Shown one piece after another: positions 55,186-64,000 of a DNA stretch of 64,000 bases. Source of the DNA: Euclidia mi (Eukaryota > Arthropoda > Insecta > Lepidoptera > Erebidae); assembly GCA_944739405.2 (NCBI GenBank), contig OX123191.2:2398830-2462829 (forward strand). The letters are read 5' to 3'. A program made the translations under genes and the position numbers. The stretch's first letter is position 1; each line of letters opens with the position of its first letter. The notes beneath the pieces are model-generated. The model was not told where the DNA came from and searched no databases. It worked only from the letters and a program-made list of their open reading frames with translations.

Positions 55186-56601
55186 CACATGCGGTTTACA
55201 TAAGCAAGGTACTACAACCGTTAGTAGGCAAGACACACTCTTTCGTGAAGGACTTTATAGAAATTATCAAAAGCACGAAAAAGGAACCAGACGAGGTGAT
55301 GGTGAGTTTTGATGTTGGGTCACTATTCACCAATGTTCCTGTTCAAGATTGCTTTGAGGTCGTACAGAGGAAATTAAGGGAAAGCGGTCTGTCTGATGAA
55401 TACACAGTTCTAGATACTTAAGAATTGCTTGGATGGTAACTACTTCTTATATTGTGGACAACACTACCTCTAGATCGATGGAGTGGTTATGGGTAGCCCT
55501 ATAGCACCAGTAATGGCCAACATTTCGATGGAGCACTTTGAAAAATCCATAGACATGCAGGCATCAAATGTGAAGCTATGGAAGAGGTATGTCGACGATA
55601 TCTTCTGCATCATGAAGGGGAACCAGCAAGACGTGGAACAATTCGCTGAAAAATTTAACTCCATACATCCAAACATCCGATTCACATACGGTACGGAGGT
55701 AGACGGATCGTTACCCTTCCTCGACGTTAAAGTGACAGTGAGAGATAATGGTACCCTTGGACACACTGTATATAGGAAACCGACACACACCAACAGGTAT
55801 CTTAACGCGAACTTGCACCACCATCCGCGGCATTTGGATTCCGTCATGTCCTCGTTAGTAAACAGAGAGTATGATCTGTGTGACCCTGGACAGTTAAATA
55901 GTGAGCTGGCACATGTTCAGGAGGTACTTAGGCGCAATGGATACAAGAAGAAGATACTCCGTCTGAGGAGGAAAGATCGTAGACCTGAAGTAACCAGAGT
56001 GCCGGCGAACATGCCATATCTAAAGGGAGTGACGGAGAAGATTGGAACAGAACTCAAGAAATACTCCATCAAGACTGTATACAGTCCGCTCTCTAAGATT
56101 GCACACAATCCGCGTACCCCAAAGGATGTCATTCCTCTCCAAACACCTGGCGTCTACAAAGTCGATTGCAGCTGTGGTAGTCCATATGTCGAGCAGACTA
56201 AGCGTACAATCGCTGAAAGAATGAAGGAACATATCTCAGCTGTAAAAAACCGACATATTAACAAGTAGGCGATAGCTGAGCATTTGTTGGAGCCTGGACC
56301 AAACCGCTGGATAGAACTGCATCAACCACAAGTATTATCCACCGATCGTCACTATTACTCCAGGATAGTACGTGAATCGGTAGAAATCAAGAAACATAAC
56401 AATTTCAACCGGGAGGATGGATATAGATTATCGGCTACTTGGAATCCAGTCATCAGCAAGTGTAGACACGGCCGCAGTAATAAATCTCTACAGTATGTAG
56501 ACGTCATTAGTGTAGTGTGTCGGAGTACCGACATTGCGAACTTAAATAAAGACCAAGTGAGGGTAGGTGCCGAAACCCGTACTTCCACAAGACGGCGCTG
56601 A
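55186..56601 (+). pseudogene. Penelope-like RT with GIY-YIG endonuclease
   Basis: The enzyme of Penelope-like retroelements, related to telomerase RT. It is truncated at the N-terminus. RT pieces: FIEIIKSTKKEPDEVMVSFD and VGSLFTNVPVQDCFEVVQ (55240-55380), a frame change at about 55420, an in-frame stop at about 55469, then VVMGSPIAPVMANISMEHFE and the catalytic YVDDIFCI (about 55590). LPFLDVKVTV and YRKPTHTNRYLN are also typical. The endonuclease shows PGVYKVDC (GIY site) and PYVEQTKRTIAERMKEH, where the YIG glycine is glutamate. A stop at about 56266 interrupts it, then AIAEHLLEPG and later EDGYRLSATWNPVI continue in frame. At least three lesions make it inactive. Confidence 0.88.
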
Positions 56602-56619
56602 GCTCTCATCAGTCTCTCC

Positions 56620-56665
56620 GCGACCACGCTCGATGCAAGACGAGCGAAACGTCGGAACCAGATAG
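56620..56665 (+). ncRNA. Possible hammerhead ribozyme remnant in the Penelope 3' region
   Basis: A perfect 5-bp stem GCTCG/CGAGC (56628-56632 with 56641-56645) is followed directly by GAAAC and GTCGG. Stem II followed by GAAAC GUCG is the layout of Penelope-associated hammerheads. The first core box (CUGANGA) is not intact here, so it would be a decayed copy. Confidence 0.35.
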
Positions 56666-56815
56666 GTATTTATACCTTAAATTAGTTAATTGTACGCGAT
56701 TAAGACCCGCTAATTTATTTAGTTTGATCTGAGGATTTATCAACATTCTACCCATTATACATATTCTATCGACATTCATTCTGAAAAAGCCCATCACTAA
56801 CCAACTTAAAGTTAG

Positions 56816-56856
56816 TGACAACCTGTGACAACCTGTGACAACCTGTGACAATCTAT
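56816..56856 (+). repeat. GTGACAACCT tandem repeat
   Basis: Four near-perfect units, 'gtgacaacctgtgacaacct' twice, the last with one change. Confidence 0.85.
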
Positions 56857-57109
56857 GTATCTCAACGATTGTTCCCAATTAGGGCCGGAGTACATACCTA
56901 CAGCAAACAGCATGCGAGCCGATACGCGCGGACGCGACGACGCGCTTCCGTGCGTATGTGCGAATAGTCAATTCGTCTTGCTTATGATGGCGTTGTGGGT
57001 CGGTTGGTTTGGTTCCCTAAAAATGGTTGAGCTAAGCTATGACTAAGTCACACGTCATACTCGTGAACGGGTGCCGTCTGCCGTCTGGTCTGCTCTGGTC
57101 GGCTCTGAA

Positions 57110-57432
57110 CTGTTGTCACAATTCTATCTATATTATTTTAACTTATTTCTACTATATTGTAATGTAGGCTTCTCACATTGTTCTCATAATTATATTTTTA
57201 TCTTATTTTATATATTTTTTTATAATAAGCAATTTTTGTCTAGTCTTTAAAAGAGACTATGACCTCTGAGTTTGTTTCGGATGTTTCTTCTCAGGGCAGT
57301 CAGGTAGGAAACACGGGCGGTGTTTCCTACCTGACTGCCCTTCTAGATTAACAAAAAAAAAGTACGACTTTGTTTTAAGTGTTTGTAATGAACCTATGAA
57401 CAAATAAATGATTTGACTTTGACTTTGACAGT
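57110..57432 (+). repeat. LINE 3' end with internal perfect hairpin
   Basis: CTCTGAGTTTGTTTCGGATG and 'tttcttctca' match the 3' untranslated region of the LINE at 38048-40222 (40105-40135). The end is 'aaataaatgatttgactttg' with GACTTT units, as at 51203. A 20-bp hairpin (57294-57340) replaces part of it. Confidence 0.65.
57294..57340. repeat. 20-bp perfect hairpin
   Basis: GGGCAGTCAGGTAGGAAACA at 57294-57313 and its complement at 57321-57340 around loop CGGGCGG. Confidence 0.92.
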
Positions 57433-57764
57433 GGAAAAATGCTCTCTATTCACTTCGACTTATGTGCGTGGACCTAATTCAGACCGTCTGTTTGGCCACT
57501 TCGGTTGTTTAACTGGTCTGGCCATGAAAGTGGCAGTGACAGTACAATGTGTATAAGTTTACAAACGAACTTGAAAAACGCCTAAACGGCCGAATCGGAC
57601 GTAGCGTGAACGACTAGCCGGTGAGACAATTTTGCCAACAACCAGAAACCACAAATAAAAACTTCTCTAGACACAGCTTTTGAAATTACCACGAAAAGTT
57701 ATTATATGCCACATAAGAAAAAAAAGTTTTAAGATATAAGGGTTGCCCCATTCATTGGCATAAC

Positions 57765-57784
57765 ATGATGATGATGATGATGAC
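57765..57784 (+). repeat. ATG microsatellite
   Basis: About six tandem GAT/ATG units. Confidence 0.85.
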
Positions 57785-57880
57785 ACTTATTATTTGTTTC
57801 TCTTCACGGCTATTCTAAAAACCTTTGATTTTATATTTGCCGCAGGCAGGCATACACGGGTACATGGGTCCAACGCTAAA

Positions 57881-57923
57881 CTCGCAAACTCTAAAAGGCC
57901 AGAAACCTTTTAGAGATTGCGAG
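57881..57923. repeat. 18-bp hairpin with one mismatch
   Basis: CTCGCAAACTCTAAAAGG and its near-complement CCTTTTAGAGATTGCGAG around a 7-nt loop. Confidence 0.85.
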
Positions 57924-58120
57924 AAAAAACAAATATAGATAAATCCACGTATTACTTAATTTAATTCGCCATTTTCGATATTTATACGTGGTTTTACACA
58001 TAGCTTATCAAAATACATATAAATTATATAGGCAGCGTAGTGAAAATTCAAGAAAAAATGGAACGTAGCTGCGTGCGAACACGTCGTTATACAAACAGGG
58101 TTGCCATCCATACTTTATAA

Positions 58121-58173
58121 TAACGTATTCTACTTTCTTTGTGGAATTTCCACAAAGAAAGTAGAATACGTTA
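58121..58173. repeat. 53-bp near-perfect palindrome
   Basis: Arms of 26 bp (TAACGTATTCTACTTTCTTT... and complement) are separated by one base, at 58147. It lies in the right part of the outer Harbinger. Confidence 0.92.
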
Positions 58174-58854
58174 CTTTATACTTTTCAATACTAATAAACT
58201 ATAAGATAATACTTTATTCCCAACGTTTACTGTGATGCCTAGACCAAACACTAATTAGGGATTCTTATCTATTTAAGGTTACACATAAGTTGAAACGGAT
58301 AATGGAAACTATTTAGACTGAAAGAGATCCAAAAGAAAGTCACTAATGATGATAATGAATTTTCAGTATAAATTTACTGAAAAAAGTGCTGCTAGCTGTG
58401 AGACTTCGACGAGAAGCGCCGGGACTACTCACTGAAATCATCATGGTATGATGTTCCTCTATCCGATCCCATTTAATCGCGGGGCCACGGGAACTGCATT
58501 AGCATTACCTACTTCCACGAGCATGAAGCACACAAAAATACGTTCGTAAGACAATATAAACATAAAATGTGATAAATACTTTTTCTTCCAAATACTTTAT
58601 TTTTGTCCTATACAAACTATTTTATACTTGATTTTTAGCAAAATAAGTTGGAAACCCTAGTTACAATGACAGGGGCGCGACGACAGAACAATGACAGAAG
58701 CTCGGTTCGGCGAACGAATTTACTGTCCATTCGCGAGAATGCTCGCCAGAACGTTCGTAAGAATGCTCGCTGAAAACACACTCGTTTGTTTTTCTGTCTT
58801 GTAACATTCGCGAGAATGCTCATTACAGGTAAATGCTCAAGTGTATCAGCGCCT

Positions 58855-60740
58855 TTAGAGAAGTTGCAAAGGCGTTGGACCCGTACGTTGTCATAATGAA
58901 TTATAACACTTATTGTTACGAGGTAACAGTCACTACACTTAAACATCCGGGTACTAGGCGACAATCTATGGAAAAGCTGTTAGCCATCAAATAAAGTTAC
59001 ACTAGAAAACAGATCCGGGGCTCCAAACGGCAGGCACTAAAATGCAACAGAATAGCTCTAGGATGCTGATATCACTTAAATATTATACCTAATCACAAAC
59101 GAACCATGTTGTTTTTGATCAAATACAAAATACATAATATGGTTTGCTTAACACTGAAGATTTTGTCAGAGGATATTCTTGACGAAATCTCAATGAAATT
59201 ACAATTTTTACACCAAACTGCAAACCTTTTTGCCCTTTTAACGTAATTACAACCAACAATAGAATATGATACAATAAATAAACTCTGTCAATACCATCAA
59301 GCGTTCCCCTTCACTCTCTCCCTATGAGCTGTAAGCTTTATGTTACGAAAATAAATGATCCACAAACAGAATTAACTATTGTGAAGAGAATCGAATTACA
59401 CTCTTTCGTATTAATAAAGGCAACAAATCAAGCACTTATAAATACATCACATGAAGTAGATGTAAAAAAAGTACTTTTTTACCCTGGCATGTTCGTATGT
59501 TATTGTCCGCGAGTGACGTGTATTGTTTTTTTTTGGGAGAAAATAAAACGATATTTTTTGCGTATAGTTGACCAGATATAATAATTGTAATTTTATATAG
59601 ATGACGGTAGAATCTCTTGTCAATGGGTCCGTAACTTCATTCCGAGAGACATAGTATATTATGTTCGATTAATGGATGGAAATGGAAGCTATTTCGAAAA
59701 AAACTTTATTCGCCAAACGCAATTTCGACTGAACGATTCGTAGAATATTTATTAATCGATGGACTACTACGTAATACTCTTTCAAATGAGTTTAAGTTAT
59801 GATGTAGTTTACTCATTAAAAGGATAAAAATGATTTCGCTACACATTATCAAATACATGAACGAAGGTATCAAACACTTTGAAGATATTGGAATTGGCGG
59901 GTTTAAGCGGCGAAGTAAGTACTACTCTTTCACAGAAGATGTATATATATATATATAACTATATTCCGCGTTAAACAACTGTATTAATAGTGTTGTGGGT
60001 CTTAGATTTCTCTATAGTATTTTCCAATTATGATTTTCTATTATTTGATATGGCCACCTCAATAGCAGTAATGACTGAAATAAATGATTGAACGTTTGTA
60101 AAATCCTGTAGCATTTACCATTTATTTTTAGAGCGTAAGAGAGCGTAAGTTATAAAAATGTATAATATTTGTTATTCAATCTTTAACTGTTTAATATAGG
60201 GCCCAATGTTAAGTTCCAATTTAAGTTGTTTGAAACAACAAATTTATCTAAGTAAGCGCAAAGTAGCTCGTATAAAATCTTTAAATATAGTAAAACACCT
60301 TGAGAATAGACTACCTAATACGAAACAAACATCTTATAAATCTCATTAACAACATCCAATCACAGTTAAATATAACAGTAAACATGGCACTCTAAAGATT
60401 TGAGATATTTTACTGCATTTACGTGAAAGATGGCGTTGAAATTTTTTTTTGTGTCTTTGCCTTATGTCATATATATATATATATATATATAGTAGGCTAC
60501 AGAAAGTCATGAAGGCCAAAACCATAAGCCGTATTTGATTTATTAATATCATAATAATCAGGGATGAAAAAAGCTTGTTATACTTCCCTATCACGCTATC
60601 ACTATTGTAGCAAATTGTGTTTTGCTAGAGCAAATATTTCATTCATGGTCTGCAATGGCCGGCCGAAAACCTGTGATATAAAGGAACGTGAAACAATCTA
60701 GTTTTTCACACAAACACAAAGTGACAAATTAAAAGCCTGT
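58855..60740. other. No gene supported
   Basis: A+T-rich. Simple AT repeats are at about 59941-59958 and 60467-60490. The 85-codon frame at 59324-59581 has no domain that I can recognise. Confidence 0.45.
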
Positions 60741-60980
60741 AGCGTTCATAGTGTGACTTGCCATGTCGTTCGAAATAGATCGACAAAGTTAAGCAATGTC
60801 TACACAGGTCACTATTTGGATGGGTGACCACTTGTGTGGCATATAATAATATGTCAAAGCGCTTCCATGGTGCGTAGGGCACATAAAGCCGTCGGTCCTG
60901 ATTCTTGCCGGACAGTCATCGTTAGACCATGTCGGAGGCTTTTGTGCAGTCTATAAACTCCGACAGCAGATTTGGTCACA
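60741..60980 (+). repeat. 5S rRNA-derived SINE
   Basis: AAAGTTAAGCAATGTC (60785-60800) matches the 5S A-box region and ATTTGGATGGGTGACCAC (60814-60831) the C-box region of 5S rRNA, both internal polymerase III promoter parts. The rest differs strongly from 5S rRNA, and a body with 'cacataaagccgtcggtcct' resembles the middle of the family C SINE. It is a SINE with a 5S head, not an rRNA gene. Confidence 0.7.
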
Positions 60981-61530
60981 CAATCACATGAAAATTATGA
61001 TTAATAAAAAGTTAATCCATGCAAAATAATGTTTTCTATCAGCTGTACCAACAGTAACAGAAATATTTTATTTACCCAAGAATGTTCCAGAATTTTCTAA
61101 TTAATCTAGTAAATAGTTGTCTGACTGCCGTAATTCATGTCCAACGAAATAGATGGCACAACTAACTTTAGGTGTGGGCTTTGCAAATGAAAATTAGGCC
61201 GCCTTAAATCCCCCGGGCGTAATTTTCAGTAAGCTTTTACTTAGGCTTGGTAAAGTCAAACATTTTCCGTGTCCAACCAGAAACTAAACCGTCTGTGGAA
61301 TTTTTGACGAAAATAAAAGTTTAAACTCTAATGAAAATACGTTTTATCGTCAACGGCTATGTATATTGTAAACTGCTGAGCATGGAGCTCTGCTCACTAT
61401 GAAAGGGCCCAGTTTAGGCTAGTGTGAGTTGGCGACTTCACATGTCTATAAATAACATTGTGGAAAACTCTCATACTTCTTCCATTTGGCAAGCGATGAT
61501 TAACAATGTTTTTTGCACTTATCTTCGGAA

Positions 61531-61612
61531 CGTCAGGAATGCGCGACGCGGGTTTCGACCCGAGATCCTCTTCATAGCAGTCTGTTTTTTAACTACGCTA
61601 TCGCTACCTGTC
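61531..61612 (-). repeat. tRNA-like SINE head
   Basis: On the reverse strand GGTAGCGATAGCGTAGTTAA and GGATCTCGGGTCGAAACCCG resemble A and B boxes of tRNA-derived SINE heads like family C. The body is not visible. Confidence 0.5.
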
Positions 61613-62114
61613 ACTCAATACTTACTAGTATTACGAGAGAGATACCCTGTGGGCAATAAAAACTTAATCTAAGTATGTTTGTCCCGCAGTAGACGCCTCT
61701 AGGCTGTGATATAAATACAATAGTGCTGAAGTATCGGTGTCTCAAAACAAAGGTAAGTGATAATATATATCCCGTAGGAATATGTAACAGTAATGATGAC
61801 TATGATGTTTGTGTTTCATATAATTCATCCAGCATCTATATCAATTTCTTAATGGCATAAATTTTGATCATCGATTTTCTTAAAACTAAAATCAAAGTTC
61901 TCCAGTACTGTTGATACTTTTACCAACTAAATTATAGTATTAGACTAGTCGCCTTTCATACAACAGACACAATAGAAAATCCATTACTCGCGATACGAGG
62001 CGCATGTTTTGTATGCAGAGAAATTTCATGCCATACAAATGCTCTGCAAGTCAACTTGCTAGTCTAAGAACCACACGATAGCTGCGAACTAAAAATATTT
62101 TTGTATGCAACTAG
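61613..62114. other. No gene seen
   Basis: A+T-rich; no named repeat. Confidence 0.4.
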
Positions 62115-62450
62115 CTCGATGTAAGAACATGTATGATGAGGTTAATGAATGTCCAGGAAGCGAAAGAGGTGTGTTTGAACCGGAGCATTTGGCGTTCCAT
62201 AGTCTCTGCCTTCTCCAATGGGAAACAGGTTGACGATAGAGAGAGAGAGAGAACAACTAGCTGTGCCTCGCGGTTGCATTGCCACAACTCGTCCAGTGAA
62301 GGAGTGCTATTAAGGGCTGGTATAGAGTTTGATGTCAAGGTTGCCATCTCTCGCAAACATAATTATTATTTGCTTTGGGTCTTTTCTCCAGTGACTTCTT
62401 ATGACACCCACGGAATGGAATGGGGTAGAACCATTTTGTATTCTTAAACT
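62115..62450 (+). pseudogene. Non-LTR retrotransposon C-terminus plus 3' remnant
   Basis: The frame reads RTCMMRLMNVQEAKEVCLNR then SIWRSIVSAFSNGKQV, the same pattern as the scrap at 664-850. Further on a stretch near 62395 ('ttatgacacccacggaatgg' and 'tagaaccattttgtattctt') resembles repeat D. No catalytic domain is present. Confidence 0.55.
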
Positions 62451-64000
62451 AATTCTACGTAAGTCTACGTCGTAGATGATTGGCTACGGCTGTAGACCCA
62501 TTCATAGAACTGATTCAATGCGCAACGTGCTCAATTTTTTTTACAATTTATAAACTTCAGCCTGTGTGTACCTACCGTAAATTGTCTTGTTACTGTAACC
62601 CCTACAATCTAAGTCCAATCCTAAGTTTTTACACTACTAACCTAAAACTTACGTAATTTCTTCCAGCAGTGTTAATTGCGTTTCTAGTTCTCAAGCTTAT
62701 TTATTAAGGCTCTCAAACTTTCTTATTGCCTTCTCAATGTCTAACTTCAGAAGCCAACCGTAAGATGATCTTGTTCTGAATGCCAAAAATGTTTATCGAT
62801 ATTATATTATCTTTCAAAATTAGTAACTTTTATGTGCCTACAGAATTTGGTCGGGTTATCCAAATGGAATCTTCGTACTTACAGTTTAGAGATTAAGGTG
62901 TTGGATTATTATGTGACAATTTTGAAGAGAATTTAATTTTGTATTAAACAGTTTTAGTAGGTACTTTCATTTGAGAAACTTGGTTTCTTGTCCCTTCAAA
63001 GTCCAAAAGCATAAATGCAATTCAAACTTCATATAATCTTGTAACAAAGTTTTGGAAATTAGTTTTAGTTGTGTGTGAATAATGAAATAAACATTCATTT
63101 ATTTCTTAATATGTTAGTATGTAGGTATAAGTTATACCCAAATATTACTATTATTACTATCGTTATTATAATAAACTTATACGAGCCATGAGGTTGCTTG
63201 TAAAAATATGGTGACAAGTAAGAGATATTTTAATTTATAGTTCTGTTTTTTGGATAAACGTTTTTTACTAAGCAGCTAAAATTGTAATACGCTGCAGTAA
63301 AATAATTTAAGTCCAATATTAACGCAATAATCTAAATCTATTGTCTACTTATATATCCTCCGTAAGAAATAAGTCGACAAAGTCTCTGATGGACTGCTAA
63401 CTTGTAAAAGACCGACAGGAAATCGGATTTGTCGAAGTTTGAGTGAGTTGGCACGTTTAATTTGTCGGGAGCTTCTCCGAAGTGTAGTGTTCTCCAAGCT
63501 TTTGGGGAAGTGACAAAGCTACAGTACGATACGAACAATTAGTTGTGTTTATAAAACTACTTCGTATGGTGGAGTTATATAATGTCAAGTCTTACATAGT
63601 GGTTAAGGCTTGATGCAGGTTTTATTCTGTTATCCTCGTGTGTGTATGGCCTATTCCTGTGACGGATTTTATAAGCCACCTGAAGACCGCCTGTGGGTAA
63701 GGCTTGTTTAAGTTTATTTTATTTTATGTGAGTGTGTGGACAACATTTTTGTCAGAGTTTTAAGACCGCTCAAAGGCCTCCAACGAGGCGTAACGATTCA
63801 TGTTTCTCGCAAGAACCAGGGCTGATATCTTCACGTGCCTTCTGAAGGACGGTGAAAGTGCTCTGGTGTAAATGTCACAACAATACCTTTACAAATGTTG
63901 CTGACCTTTAGCTATCTATTGCTAAGGACAATACAATTCGCAAAATGGTGCATCTACTAGCAGTTATTTTTCGTTTAGTCACTTTTCAGAATGTTAGAAC
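62451..64000. other. No gene seen
   Basis: A+T-rich to the window end. Open frames such as 63338-63538 (-) have no domain. Confidence 0.4.

Larger units (their letters stand above)
53733..56722 (+). mobile_element. Penelope-like element with inverted terminal repeats
   Basis: AAATAAATTAGCGGGTCTTA at the left (53734-53753) and its complement at about 56703-56722. The similarity resumes beyond the nested MITE as ATCGCGTACAATTAACT (55129 on) against the right end at 56685-56702. The inverted copies therefore span about 60 bp. Penelope-like elements are known for terminal repeats in direct or inverted order. The element carries RT and GIY-YIG coding and a nested TTAA-flanked MITE. Confidence 0.8.
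29724..58854 (+). mobile_element. Outer PIF/Harbinger transposon, 29.1 kb with nested insertions
   Basis: AGGCGCTGATACACTTGAGC begins at 29724 and its exact complement ends at 58854; similarity extends to about 33 bp. TTA lies on both sides (29721-29723, 58855-58857), the usual PIF/Harbinger duplication. Inside both ends a GCGAGCATTC-like motif is repeated in both orientations. Coding remains fit the family: a transposase piece (+) near the left end and a MADF/BESS-like gene (-) tail-to-tail with it. Removing the SINE, BEL, Penelope and LINE insertions leaves roughly 3.5 kb, a normal size. The alternative is two separate copies whose ends happen to face each other. The matched TTA and the reconstructed BEL target make one element more likely. 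Confidence 0.7.

Noticed and set aside
59324..59581. 85-codon forward frame as a host gene
   Set aside because: No domain, A+T-rich surroundings, no splice or promoter evidence.
60785..60831. 5S rRNA gene
   Set aside because: Only the internal promoter regions match; the rest is diverged and joined to a SINE body.

Overview
The window is a transposon-dominated stretch of insect chromosome, most likely from a moth or butterfly. The evidence is repeated lepidopteran-type tRNA-headed SINEs, a 5S-headed SINE, RTE-type LINE 3' ends, BEL/Pao, Ty3/gypsy, mariner, PIF/Harbinger and Penelope-like elements. No bacterial-style operons are present, and I could not find one convincing host gene. Intergenic DNA is A+T-rich with isolated CpG-rich islands that belong to MITEs. 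The lepidopteran assignment is inference from repeat types.

Layout. 1-13 kb: gene-poor DNA with SINEs of two families (A and B), LINE 3' scraps, and a 1.18-kb DNA transposon with 4-bp target duplication (5419-6598) sitting inside a SINE. 13.25-14.52 kb: a dead mariner. 17.1-19.98 kb (-): an RLE-type non-LTR retrotransposon, abutting a broken Ty3/gypsy pol at 19.98-21.35 kb (-). 24.96-26.43 kb: a family C SINE split by two different MITEs. 26.5-28.19 kb: a CR1-like LINE. 29.39-29.57 kb: an RTE 3' end.

29.72-58.85 kb is best read as a single nested structure. The outer shell is a PIF/Harbinger transposon (inverted ends at 29724 and 58854, TTA on both sides) with a transposase piece (+) and a MADF/BESS-like gene (-). 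Into it went a family C SINE (30228-30616, 15-bp duplication), a complete BEL/Pao retrotransposon (31407-53349, 5-bp duplication GAGAT) and a Penelope-like element (about 53733-56722). The BEL carries a second Harbinger (31920-34472, CAG duplication), a 5'-truncated CR1/Jockey-group LINE (about 38048-40222) and a whole Ty3/gypsy element (41880-52515, ATGA duplication). The two gypsy LTRs are themselves interrupted, one by a small LTR element with a 62-bp minisatellite (42522-44912), the other by a LINE tail (51203-52261). The Penelope carries a TTAA-flanked MITE (53755-55125), which in turn carries a family B SINE composite.

The best-preserved genes are in the gypsy element: gag is open, pol is open except for one in-frame stop, and the two overlap in the -1 frame at an A AAA AAC heptamer directly before the gag stop. 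The BEL pol has one stop, one frameshift and two insertions. The 464-codon LINE reverse transcriptase is open to its stop. Several perfect short-loop hairpins (arms 11-26 bp) lie inside or between elements and look like template-switch products. 58.86-64 kb is mostly A+T-rich DNA with a 5S-derived SINE, a tRNA-like SINE head and a LINE C-terminal scrap.
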